The notes under the pieces are model-generated. The model saw only the letters and a program-made list of their open reading frames with translations. It did no database searches and was not told the origin of the DNA. Source: Acrocarpospora catenulata (GTDB lineage: Bacteria; Actinomycetota; Actinomycetes; Streptosporangiales; Streptosporangiaceae). Taken from it: DNA of 64,000 bases. Below are positions 55,447-64,000 of this stretch, piece by piece. Position 1 is the first letter of the stretch; the number at the start of each line of letters is the position of its first letter. The stretch covers positions 19,852-83,851 of the forward strand of contig NZ_JAHCST010000039.1 in assembly GCF_018476525.1 (NCBI RefSeq), written 5' to 3'. The position numbers and the translations under genes were made by a program.

Positions 55447-56040
55447 CTACTTGTGAGCCTTGGCCGCGCTGATGACCCCGCAGGCGATCCGGACCCCCGA
55501 GTCCCCCGCCTTGAGGGTGTCCGCGTCCGGGCCGTGGTAGCGCGGCGGGATGTTCGCGAGGTTGTCCGGTCCGGCGTGCACGATGACCGCGCTGCCGTCG
55601 GCGTCGGTGAGCTGCGCCAACCGGAACCTGTCGGTCTCGAAGGTCGCGCTGGCGATGCCGTTGGCGGCGGCCAGCAGCGGCGGGAAGTCCCCGCTGTGGT
55701 TGGCGTGGTCGCGGGCGTCCGAGTCGTAGTGGGGGCCCGCGCTGAAGAACGGGGTGCCGGAGGCGGGGTCGATCGCCTTCGGGTCGCACTTGCCGACGGC
55801 GTGGACGTGGAAGCCGTGCCAGCCCGGGGTCAGCCCGCGCATCGTCACGGTGACCCTGACCTTGCCGGACGCCGCCCGCTTGAGGGTCAGCTCACCCGTC
55901 TGCGCGCCCTGCACGTTCCGGATCACCGTCTTGATCGAGTGCTTCTGGGCCGCGTCGGCGGTCGAGGAGGAGACCACGGCGACGGCCAGACCGAGGCCGA
56001 CTGTGGCCGCCATCGCCAGGGTGGTGACACGTTGGTTCAT
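55447..56040 (-). CDS. sodC: Secreted Cu/Zn superoxide dismutase
   Basis: 197 residues with a Sec signal peptide (MNQRVTTLAMAATVGLGLAV...ADA, cleavage near residue 32). The copper/zinc site HGFHVHAVGKC, HYDSDARDHANHSGDFPPLL and HAGPDNLANIPPRY gives the His ligands and zinc Asp; Cys partners are GKC and IACGV. It would dismutate extracellular superoxide. ATG 56040; an upstream Met in frame would spoil the signal peptide. Confidence 0.93.
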   Translation of the reverse strand: MNQRVTTLAMAATVGLGLAVAVVSSSTADAAQKHSIKTVIRNVQGAQTGELTLKRAASGKVRVTVTMRGLTPGWHGFHVHAVGKCDPKAIDPASGTPFFSAGPHYDSDARDHANHSGDFPPLLAAANGIASATFETDRFRLAQLTDADGSAVIVHAGPDNLANIPPRYHGPDADTLKAGDSGVRIACGVISAAKAHK

Positions 56041-56156
56041 TTGCTGCTCTCTTCTCGGATTACCGGTGATGCCTCCTCTCTGTCGCACACCGGCCCCGCA
56101 ACGGTTCGCGCGGCACGACGGTCACGGCCGCCAAGGGTTCCAACTTTCTGCACGAC

Positions 56157-56189
56157 AAAACGCCCGCTCCCGGATGGGAACGGGCGTTT
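56157..56189 (-). terminator. Terminator after typA
   Basis: AAAACGCCCG (56157-56166) and CGGGCGTTTC (56181-56190) form an ~9-bp stem 11 bp beyond the typA stop, with T residues in the minus-strand tail (GTTTTGTCG). Confidence 0.8.
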
Positions 56190-56199
56190 CGATCAGGAT

Positions 56200-58053
<1,854 letters not shown>

Positions 58054-58239
58054 GATGAAGTCTCGCTCTGGTTCGTCGGGGCTGTCGCCGGCGTCCCTGC
58101 TGGGTGGCGAGACGCGTGTGCCGCGAGAGTGCGGCCATCTCATTTTAGGCGATCCCTGTTACGTCGGTGTGCCCCGCGCCCGCAAACCGGCATGTTTCAC
58201 GCGCCGCGCCCGAAAAGTTCACCCCCGTACGCTGGGATC

Positions 58240-58989
58240 ATGGCCTTCGCACCTGTCTACGGCGCCATGCTGCGCACCGAGGACGGCGTCCGCATCGACG
58301 CCGGACACATCCCGGGCGTCTCCGGCGAACTGGGCATCGTGCTCGCGCACGGCTTCACGGGATCCTGGCGGTCCGTGCCCACCCGGCGCATCGCCCAGGT
58401 GCTGGCCAGGTACGGCGGGGTGCTGGCCATCGACTTCCGCGGCCACGGGCGCTCCACGGGCGAGTCCACCGTCGGCGACCTGGAGGTGCTCGACCTGGAC
58501 GCGGCCGTACGGTTCGCCCGGGCCGGCTACCGGCGGGTGGTCACCGTGGGGTTCTCCATGGGGGCGGCCGTCGCGGTACGGCAGGCGGCGCTGTGCGGCG
58601 GCGTCGAGGCGGTGGCGGCGGTGAGCGGCCCCGCCCGCTGGTACTACCGGGGCACCCGGCCGATGCGCCAGGTGCACTGGGCCATCGAGCACCCCGCCGG
58701 ACGGCTGGCGGCCCGGCTGGCCAGGCGCACCCGGATCGCCGCCGGGCGGTGGGACCCGATCCCGCTGGCGCCCTACCAGGCCGCGGCGCTGATCTCCCCG
58801 GCCCGGCTGCTGGTGGTGCACGGCGACGCCGACGCCTTCTTCCCGCTGGAGCACGCCACCCAGCTGTACGCGGCGGCGGCCGAACCCAAGGAGCTCTGGG
58901 TCGAGCGGGGTTACGGTCACGCCGAGACGGCCGCCACGCCGGACCTGATCCACCGAATTGGTGACTGGTTGGCGCGAACCAAACCGTGA
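58240..58989 (+). CDS. Alpha/beta-hydrolase
   Basis: 249-residue alpha/beta-hydrolase. The oxyanion HGFTGSW, nucleophile GFSMGAAVAV (Ser in GxSxG), acidic residue VVHGDADAFFPLEHA and catalytic His in YGHAETA are in order. Probably an esterase or lipase-like enzyme; the substrate cannot be told. A strong hairpin terminator ends the gene. Confidence 0.88.
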   Translation: MAFAPVYGAMLRTEDGVRIDAGHIPGVSGELGIVLAHGFTGSWRSVPTRRIAQVLARYGGVLAIDFRGHGRSTGESTVGDLEVLDLDAAVRFARAGYRRVVTVGFSMGAAVAVRQAALCGGVEAVAAVSGPARWYYRGTRPMRQVHWAIEHPAGRLAARLARRTRIAAGRWDPIPLAPYQAAALISPARLLVVHGDADAFFPLEHATQLYAAAAEPKELWVERGYGHAETAATPDLIHRIGDWLARTKP

Positions 58990-59097
58990 TTGCCGGCGTC
59001 TACCACAGGAGTACGGATTTCTCCGGTCTCCCTGAGGAGTTCGTGCCCCGTCTTGCGGGAGGCGGGGCCCAGCGTCGCGGGGGCGCGCTGGGCGACC

Positions 59098-59135
59098 TTC
59101 CGGCCCGGTACGGGAGCACCTGTACCGGGCCGGAA
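59098..59135. terminator. Bidirectional hairpin between hydrolase and aldehyde dehydrogenase
   Basis: Perfect 14-bp stem TTCCGGCCCGGTAC (59098-59111) and GTACCGGGCCGGAA (59122-59135), 10-nt loop, between convergent genes. It lies 6 bp outside the aldehyde dehydrogenase stop. Confidence 0.85.
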
Positions 59136-59141
59136 ACGGTT

Positions 59142-60578
59142 TCAGCCCAGGCGGGCGATGCTCTTGTACTCCAGGTACGCCGCCAGGCCCTCCGGGCCGA
59201 GTTCCCGGCCGAGGCCGCTGGCCTTGTAGCCGCCGAACGGGGTGGCCGGTTCCATGGTGTTCATCATGTTGACGCCGTAGGTGCCGGTGCGGACCTGGCG
59301 GGCCACGTCCATGCCGTGGTCGGTGTCGGCCGTCCAGACCGAGCCGGACAGGCCGTAGTCGCTGTCGTTGGCGATCCTGATGGCGTCGGCCTCGTCCTCG
59401 TACGGGATGACGGTGAGCACCGGGCCGAAGATCTCCTCGCGGGCGATGCGCATGTCGTTGGTGGCGCCCGCGAAGACCGTGGGGGCCACGTACCAGCCGC
59501 GGTCGTACGGGCGGTCCAGGCCGCCGACGACCGCCTTGGCGCCCTCGTCCAGGCCGATGCGGATATAGCCCTCGACGCGGTCCTGCTGGCGTTTGGCCAC
59601 CATCGGGCCGATTCCGGTGGCGGGGTCGGCGGGGTCGCCCACCGGCTGGGCGGTGACCATCTCGGCCACGGCCTGGACCACCTCGTCGTACCGGCTCCGG
59701 GAGGCCAGGACGCGGGTCTGCGCGACGCACGCCTGGCCGCTGTTGAGCAGTGAGGCGATGGACAGGAAGCCCATCGCCGAGGGGAGGTCGCAGTCGTCCA
59801 GGATGATCGCGGCGGACTTGCCGCCCAGCTCCAGGCTGCACCGCTTGAGCTGCTCGCCGCAGATGGCGCCGATCCGGCGGCCGGCGGCGGTGGAGCCGGT
59901 GAAGGCCACCTTGTCCACGCCGGGGTGGGAGACCAGGTGCTCCCCGGTCTCGCGACCGGCGGCCACGATGCTGACCACGCCCTCGGGCAGCCCGGCCTCC
60001 TTGATCATCTCGCCCAGCAGGTAGCCGTCCAGCGGGGTCTCCGGCGCGGGCTTGATCACCACGGTGCAGCCGGCGATCAGGGCGGGGGCCAGCTTGGTCA
60101 TGATCACGAACTGCGGGACGTTCCACGGCACGATGGCGGCGACCACGCCGACCGGCTCCCGCCGTACGGTGACCGGGCCGAACAGGCCCGGGCGCTGGTC
60201 CTCCACCTCGAAGGTCTGGCCCAGCTGGGCGAAGTACTGGAGCATGCCGAGCGGCTGCGGGGCCTGGGCGAGCTGGGAGAAGGTGATCGGGGAGCCCATC
60301 TCCAGGGTGATGATCTCGGCGATCTCGGCCTGCCGGGCGGCGTAGATCTCGGCCAGCCTGCCCACCACGGCGGCGCGCTCCGCCATGCTCAGCCGCGGCC
60401 ACGGTCCCCGGTCGAAGGCCGCCCTCGCCGCGGCCACGGCGCGATCCATGTCCGCCGGGCCGCCCTCGGGCACCCGGGCCACCACCTCCTCGGTGTGCGG
60501 CGAGACGACCTCGATGATGCCGGTGCCCGCGGGGGCTACCCAGTCGCCCCCGATGAACAGCGTGTCGTGCTGAAGCAT
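59142..60578 (-). CDS. Aldehyde dehydrogenase family protein
   Basis: 478-residue NAD(P)-dependent aldehyde dehydrogenase. The NAD-binding block VAAIVPWNVPQFVIMTKLAP, catalytic Glu in ELGGKSAAIILDDCD and catalytic Cys in NSGQACVAQTRVL are intact; the C-terminal PFGGYKASGLGRELG motif is typical of the general ALDH family. Its neighbours do not suggest a substrate. It is divergent from the secreted coiled-coil protein; the shared 240-bp upstream region has a TATAGT -10-like box at 60801 for that gene. Confidence 0.9.
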   Translation of the reverse strand: MLQHDTLFIGGDWVAPAGTGIIEVVSPHTEEVVARVPEGGPADMDRAVAAARAAFDRGPWPRLSMAERAAVVGRLAEIYAARQAEIAEIITLEMGSPITFSQLAQAPQPLGMLQYFAQLGQTFEVEDQRPGLFGPVTVRREPVGVVAAIVPWNVPQFVIMTKLAPALIAGCTVVIKPAPETPLDGYLLGEMIKEAGLPEGVVSIVAAGRETGEHLVSHPGVDKVAFTGSTAAGRRIGAICGEQLKRCSLELGGKSAAIILDDCDLPSAMGFLSIASLLNSGQACVAQTRVLASRSRYDEVVQAVAEMVTAQPVGDPADPATGIGPMVAKRQQDRVEGYIRIGLDEGAKAVVGGLDRPYDRGWYVAPTVFAGATNDMRIAREEIFGPVLTVIPYEDEADAIRIANDSDYGLSGSVWTADTDHGMDVARQVRTGTYGVNMMNTMEPATPFGGYKASGLGRELGPEGLAAYLEYKSIARLG

Positions 60579-60818
60579 TGGCGTGCCTCCGCGCTCTTGA
60601 ACGAGTACTCGCTACGTCCCGTCATCTGAGACCGAATCATGTTCGGTAATCCTTGGCAACCCCGGTCGGACCGGGGCCTGGCGGTTCCTCTCCTGCGGTG
60701 GGCGTCCCGGTATGTCTCCATTTCTCCGTCAAAATGGCAGATACCTCATCAAAGCCGCACGAGTTCCCCTGTTCCGGTGGCAGCGTACAAGATCATCTTC
60801 TATAGTTTCGGTCCGGTT

Positions 60819-61727
60819 ATGAGTGGAGGATGGGTGCGACGCTGGTGGGGCTCGGCCGTGGCCGCGAGCGTGCTCGGGGTGCTCACCGTCTCCGCTACCG
60901 CGTCCACCGCGCACGTCGCGGAACCGGACAGAACCGCCCAGTTGCGCAAGCTCACCCAGCAGGCGGCCGACCTGTCCAAGGCGTACCGGGGGGAGATCGC
61001 CACCCTGGACGACACCCGCAAAGCCGCCGAGCGGGCCGACGCGCGGGTCAAGAGGCTCAAGACCGAGTTGGTCGTCGCCCAGCGCAAGGTGGCCGAGATG
61101 GCGCAGACCGCGTACATGGGCGGCGGGATGGACGGCGTGCAGGTGTTCAGCGCCAAGTCCGACCTCAACTCGGTGGCCACCCTGGCCTACCTGTCCAGCG
61201 AGAAGACCGAGCGGCTGGCCAGCGTCGGGCGGCTGGTCGACCAGTCGAAGAAGGCGGCGGCGGCTGCCGACAAGCGCATCGACCAGCTCAAGAAGGAGAT
61301 CAAAGAGCTCCAGAGCAAGCAGCGCGAGGTGGAGAAACTGCTGGCCAAGTTCGGGTTCCAGACACCGGACGCCGGGACCGGGCTGACCTCGCGCATGGTG
61401 AGCGTGCGCGACCAGATCATGCGGAACTTCCCGATGCCGTTCGGCGTGGGCTGCTTCCGGTCGGGTGACCCCGGCGAGCACGGCAAGGGCCGGGCCTGCG
61501 ACTTCATGATGTCCACCGGCGGGCGCATGCCCGATGCCACGGCCAAGGCACGGGGGGACGCGCTGGCCGCGTGGTGCGTGGCCAACGGGCGGCGGCTGGG
61601 GATCATGTACATCATCTGGCAGCAGCGGTACTACGACATCCGAACCGGGGCGGCGCCGAAGATGATGGCCAACCGGGGGAGCAATACGGCCAACCACTAC
61701 GACCACGTACACGTTTCAGTGTTGTGA
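60819..61727 (+). CDS. Secreted coiled-coil protein with M15-like C-terminal domain
   Basis: 302 residues. N-terminal signal (RRWWGSAVAASVLGVLTVSA...AHVAEP), a coiled coil of ~120 residues (ERADARVKRLKTELVVAQRK, KRIDQLKKEIKELQSKQREV), then a C-terminal domain with GKGRACDFMMSTGG and NHYDHVHVSVL, the pattern of the ARB_07466-type domain related to M15/VanY peptidases. HVH-type residues and Asp suggest a zinc site, and a cell-wall role like the RipA/PcsB pair is inferred. ATG 60819 or GTG 60834 may be the start. Confidence 0.85.
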   Translation: MSGGWVRRWWGSAVAASVLGVLTVSATASTAHVAEPDRTAQLRKLTQQAADLSKAYRGEIATLDDTRKAAERADARVKRLKTELVVAQRKVAEMAQTAYMGGGMDGVQVFSAKSDLNSVATLAYLSSEKTERLASVGRLVDQSKKAAAAADKRIDQLKKEIKELQSKQREVEKLLAKFGFQTPDAGTGLTSRMVSVRDQIMRNFPMPFGVGCFRSGDPGEHGKGRACDFMMSTGGRMPDATAKARGDALAAWCVANGRRLGIMYIIWQQRYYDIRTGAAPKMMANRGSNTANHYDHVHVSVL

Positions 61728-62993
61728 CAGGTGCTGCCTGAGCCAGTGGTAGGACGCCTTGGGGGTGCGGGCCTGGGTGGCGAAGTCCACGTGCACCAGG
61801 CCGAAACGCTGGTGGTAGCCCTCGGCCCATTCGAAGTTGTCCAGTAGCGACCAGGCGAAGTAGCCGCGTACGTCGACGCCTTCGGCCTGGGCCTGGGCGA
61901 GGGCCGCCAGGTGGCCGTCGAGGTAGTCGATGCGGAACCGGTCGTCCAGGCCGTCGTGGGAGCAGCCGTTCTCGGTGATGTGGACCGGGGGGAGGGCGGG
62001 GCCGTACCGGGACTTGAGGGTGACCAGGAGTTCGCGCAGGCCGTCTGGGACCACCGGCCAGCCGAAGGCGGTGGTGGGGTAGCCGGTGATGCCGGCGTCG
62101 TCGAAGGGGAGCAGGTCGGTGGTGGGGGCGGCGATCCGGGTGGGGTTGTAGTAGTTGATGCCCAGGCCGTCGAGGGGCTGGGCGATGGTGGCCAGGTCGC
62201 CGTCCTGGACGGCGTCCAGGGTCCCGAACGCCGACATGTCCGGATATTTGCCGATCAGGATGGGGTCGGTGAAGAGGCGGTTGTGGAGGGTGTCGTAGGC
62301 GTCGGCGGCGGCCAGGTCGGCGGGGGAGTCGGTGGCCGGCCAGACCGGGGTGCAGTTGTTGGTGATCATCACCTGTTCCGCGCCGGCCGCGCGTAGCGAC
62401 TGTACGGCCAGGCCGTGGCCGAGCAACTGGTGGTGGGCCACCGGGAGGGCGTCCAGGAAGAGGGTGCGGCCGGGGGCGTGGGTGCCGAGGGCGTAGCCGT
62501 ACACCAGGTGGACGAAAGGTTCATTGAGCGTGATCCACCACTCGACCCGATCGGACAGCCGTTCTGCCACGATCCCCGCATAGTCTGCGAAATATCCGGA
62601 GATATCGCGGTTCATCCAGCCGCCTTCGTCCTCCAGGGCCTGCGGCAGGTCCCAGTGGTAAAGCGTCAGCACAGGGGCGATGTCCCTGGCGCGGAGCGCG
62701 TCCACCAGGCGGTCGTAGAAGTCCAGCCCCTTGGCGTTGACCTGCCCCCGCCCCGCGGGCAGCACCCGGGACCACGCCACCGAGAACCGGTAGGCGTTGA
62801 GCCCGGCCGCCGCCATCAGTTCGACATCCTCGGGCCACCGATGGTAATGATCGCAGGCAGTGTCCCCGGTATGCCCGTCGCGGATCTTGCCGGGCTGGTG
62901 GGCGAAGGTGTCCCAGATGGAGGGGCCCCGGCCGTCCTCGGCCACGGCGCCTTCGATCTGGTACGCCGCGGTGGCCGTACCCCACAGGAACAT
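61716..62993 (-). CDS. GH1 beta-glucosidase
   Basis: 425-residue family 1 glycosidase. The start MFLWGTATAAYQIEGAVAED, acid/base TLNEPFVHLVYGY and nucleophile VHITENGCSHDG are present; FAWSLLDNFEWAEGYHQRFG closes the active site. No signal peptide, so cytosolic, acting on imported beta-glucosides. ATG 62993 has AGGAGGGCCC just upstream. It is divergent from a TetR regulator with a palindromic operator between them, and its last 12 bp overlap the peptidase-like gene. Confidence 0.95.
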   Translation of the reverse strand: MFLWGTATAAYQIEGAVAEDGRGPSIWDTFAHQPGKIRDGHTGDTACDHYHRWPEDVELMAAAGLNAYRFSVAWSRVLPAGRGQVNAKGLDFYDRLVDALRARDIAPVLTLYHWDLPQALEDEGGWMNRDISGYFADYAGIVAERLSDRVEWWITLNEPFVHLVYGYALGTHAPGRTLFLDALPVAHHQLLGHGLAVQSLRAAGAEQVMITNNCTPVWPATDSPADLAAADAYDTLHNRLFTDPILIGKYPDMSAFGTLDAVQDGDLATIAQPLDGLGINYYNPTRIAAPTTDLLPFDDAGITGYPTTAFGWPVVPDGLRELLVTLKSRYGPALPPVHITENGCSHDGLDDRFRIDYLDGHLAALAQAQAEGVDVRGYFAWSLLDNFEWAEGYHQRFGLVHVDFATQARTPKASYHWLRQHLSQH

Positions 62994-63008
62994 GGGCCCT
63001 CCTGAACG

Positions 63009-63021
63009 TGAGTGCAACTCA
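63009..63021. promoter_or_regulatory. Palindrome in GH1/TetR divergent promoter
   Basis: TGAGTGCAACTCA (arms TGAGT/ACTCA, centre GCA), 15 bp from the GH1 start and 40 bp from the TetR start. Candidate binding site of the TetR protein. Confidence 0.55.
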
Positions 63022-63061
63022 TGTTAACCCGGCAGCAATCCAACAGGGAGAGAATGGTTCA

Positions 63062-63712
63062 ATGACAAACGCCGCCGCGGGGACGCTCCGGCGTCGCCCC
63101 GCCCAGCGCCGCAGCGTGGAGCGCGTCGAACGCATGCTCGACGAGTGCGCCCTTCTTCTGGACGAGGTCGGGTACGAGGCGCTCACCACCAAGGAGGTGG
63201 CCCGGCGGGCCGAGGTCCCCATCGGCACCTTCTACCAGTTCTTCCCCGACAAGCAAGGTCTCGTCCGCGCGCTCGCCATGCGGAACCTGGACGCCTTCCT
63301 CGGGCGGATGGCCACCCGGCTGAGCGCGGTCACCCTCGGCGACTGGACCGACGCGGTCGACCTGAGCGTGGATGAGTTCGTCCGGATGAAGCGAACCACG
63401 CCCGGTTTCGGGGTGATGGACTTCGGCGAGATCCTGGCCGCCCCCGGCGGTCCCGCGCTGCCCGGCACCCAGCGCATGCTGGACGCCGCCCTGGAGAACA
63501 ACGTCGTGGTGGCCGACCGCCTCCGCGCCCTCGTTGTCGACCTCGGCGCACCCGCCGGTGACGACCTGGCCCGCGCCTTCGTGGTCGCGGTGGAGGCCGC
63601 CGACGCGGTACTCAAACTCGCCTTCCGAGTACACCCCGAAGGCGACCTCGAGCTGATCGCCGAGTGTAAGGCGCTGATCCGCCGCTACCTTGCGGCTCAT
63701 CTGACCCGCTGA
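63062..63712 (+). CDS. TetR/AcrR-family regulator
   Basis: 216 residues. HTH at about 20-66: RRSVERVERMLDECALLLDE, YEALTTKEVARRAEVPIGTF, YQFFPDKQGLV. The C-terminal effector domain (MKRTTPGFGVMDFGEILAAP) is variable. ATG 63062 has GGGAGAG 10 nt upstream; an earlier GTG in frame overlaps the operator. As it is divergent from the GH1 glucosidase it probably regulates beta-glucoside use, though this is inferred from position. Confidence 0.9.
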   Translation: MTNAAAGTLRRRPAQRRSVERVERMLDECALLLDEVGYEALTTKEVARRAEVPIGTFYQFFPDKQGLVRALAMRNLDAFLGRMATRLSAVTLGDWTDAVDLSVDEFVRMKRTTPGFGVMDFGEILAAPGGPALPGTQRMLDAALENNVVVADRLRALVVDLGAPAGDDLARAFVVAVEAADAVLKLAFRVHPEGDLELIAECKALIRRYLAAHLTR

Positions 63713-63743
63713 CTGTGACATTGGGCCCGCCTCCGGCGGGCCG

Positions 63744-63829
63744 GCCCGGCCGCTCCGCAGCCGGTGTCTTCCCTCTCTCCGGTCGCTGGCGCTCCCTCCG
63801 TTCAGTCCAGACACCGGCAGCGGCCGGGC
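63744..63829. repeat. Dispersed hairpin element, copy 2
   Basis: Arms GCCCGGCCGCTCCGCAGCCG plus GTGTCT (63744-63769) and AGACACCGGCAGCGGCCGGG plus C (63809-63829) with a pyrimidine-rich centre as in the copy at 54507. A smaller hairpin GGGCCCGCCTCCGGCGGGCC (63724-63743) directly precedes it, 11 bp after the TetR stop, and may be its terminator. Confidence 0.85.
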
Positions 63830-63919
63830 AAACCCCACATACGACTATGGAGGGTGATTGCCGGTGATGGTTCGCTCCTTGTGCCGCAGACGACCACGGC
63901 GGCCGCCTGCCCGGCGGTA

Positions 63920-63971
63920 GCCGGGTCCGGACCCGAAGGGGTCAAGGGGTGGGTGGGTGGGAGTTCCACGG
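63920..63971 (+). repeat. Dispersed GGGTCCGGACCC-type repeat, copy 3
   Basis: GCCGGGTCCGGACCCGAAGG then GGTCAAGGGGTGGGTGGGTG, near-identical to the copy at 8437-8488 and inverted relative to that at 38899-38943. The rest of 63830-64000 shows no gene start. Confidence 0.8.
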
Positions 63972-64000
63972 CAACCATCGTGGGTGGGAGTTAGGGCATG

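Overview
The window is high-GC DNA with dense, short-spaced genes on both strands, frequent GTG/TTG starts and AGGAGG-type ribosome binding sites. It is a chromosomal segment of a filamentous actinomycete. A CofC/FbiD homologue (cofactor F420), a class I fumarase, a SigR-like ECF factor, MEDS/HATPase anti-sigma architecture and paired Ser/Thr kinases fit Streptosporangiales or a related order; the genus cannot be fixed from the sequence alone.

Layout. (1) 1-8.3 kb: two adjacent PASTA-less Ser/Thr kinases (the first cut by the window edge), class I fumarase, an EamA exporter divergent from a MocR-type regulator, an MFS transporter, a degenerate 33-bp tandem repeat array and a DUF1707 protein. 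(2) 8.5-13.8 kb: M3 metallopeptidase, a tRNA-Gln/tRNA-Glu/tRNA-Glu cluster, a decayed redoxin-like gene, a PaaI-type thioesterase and a large acidic protein of unknown function. (3) 13.8-47.4 kb: a housekeeping block whose order, from my memory of the family, matches Streptomyces: ndgR-leuC-leuD-small ORF-hup, then cofC, plsC, gpsA, a Cys/Met PLP enzyme, ddl, DUF3515, Lrp-type RAM protein, thiL, thiD, rpmB, DAK/DegV protein, recG, rsmD, coaD, yceD, rpmF, rnc, mutM, acyP, a small coiled-coil protein, smc and ftsY. Three insertions interrupt it: a TetR/MFS pair behind hup; a membrane protein, ADP-ribosylglycohydrolase and Rid protein between thiL and thiD; and a scarred accessory patch (34.5-37.8 kb) between recG and rsmD with WD40, LamG and IS5-type remnants, an AlkZ-like protein and a string of hairpins that looks like a structured RNA. 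(4) 47.4-64 kb: a more variable region opening with a 24-codon ORF translationally coupled to a TPR protein, then a Cds1-type cysteine enzyme, an orphan SigR-like sigma factor tail-to-tail with a MEDS anti-sigma protein, an EamA transporter, polysaccharide deacetylase, DUF2461, sodC with a 31-residue membrane peptide, typA, a hydrolase, aldehyde dehydrogenase, a secreted peptidase-like coiled-coil protein, a GH1 glucosidase and its divergent TetR regulator.

Points most worth following up: the micro-ORF/TPR pair at 47.5 kb; an SMC whose hinge looks reduced to a remnant; an AT-rich block bounded by a perfect 15-bp inverted repeat between leuC and leuD; a six-hairpin element upstream of rsmD; a thiL frame whose best start is a non-standard ATC codon; and two dispersed repeat families (a GGGTCCGGACCC-centred element in three copies and a ~100-bp hairpin element in two copies). 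No CRISPR array, prophage or rRNA operon was seen.
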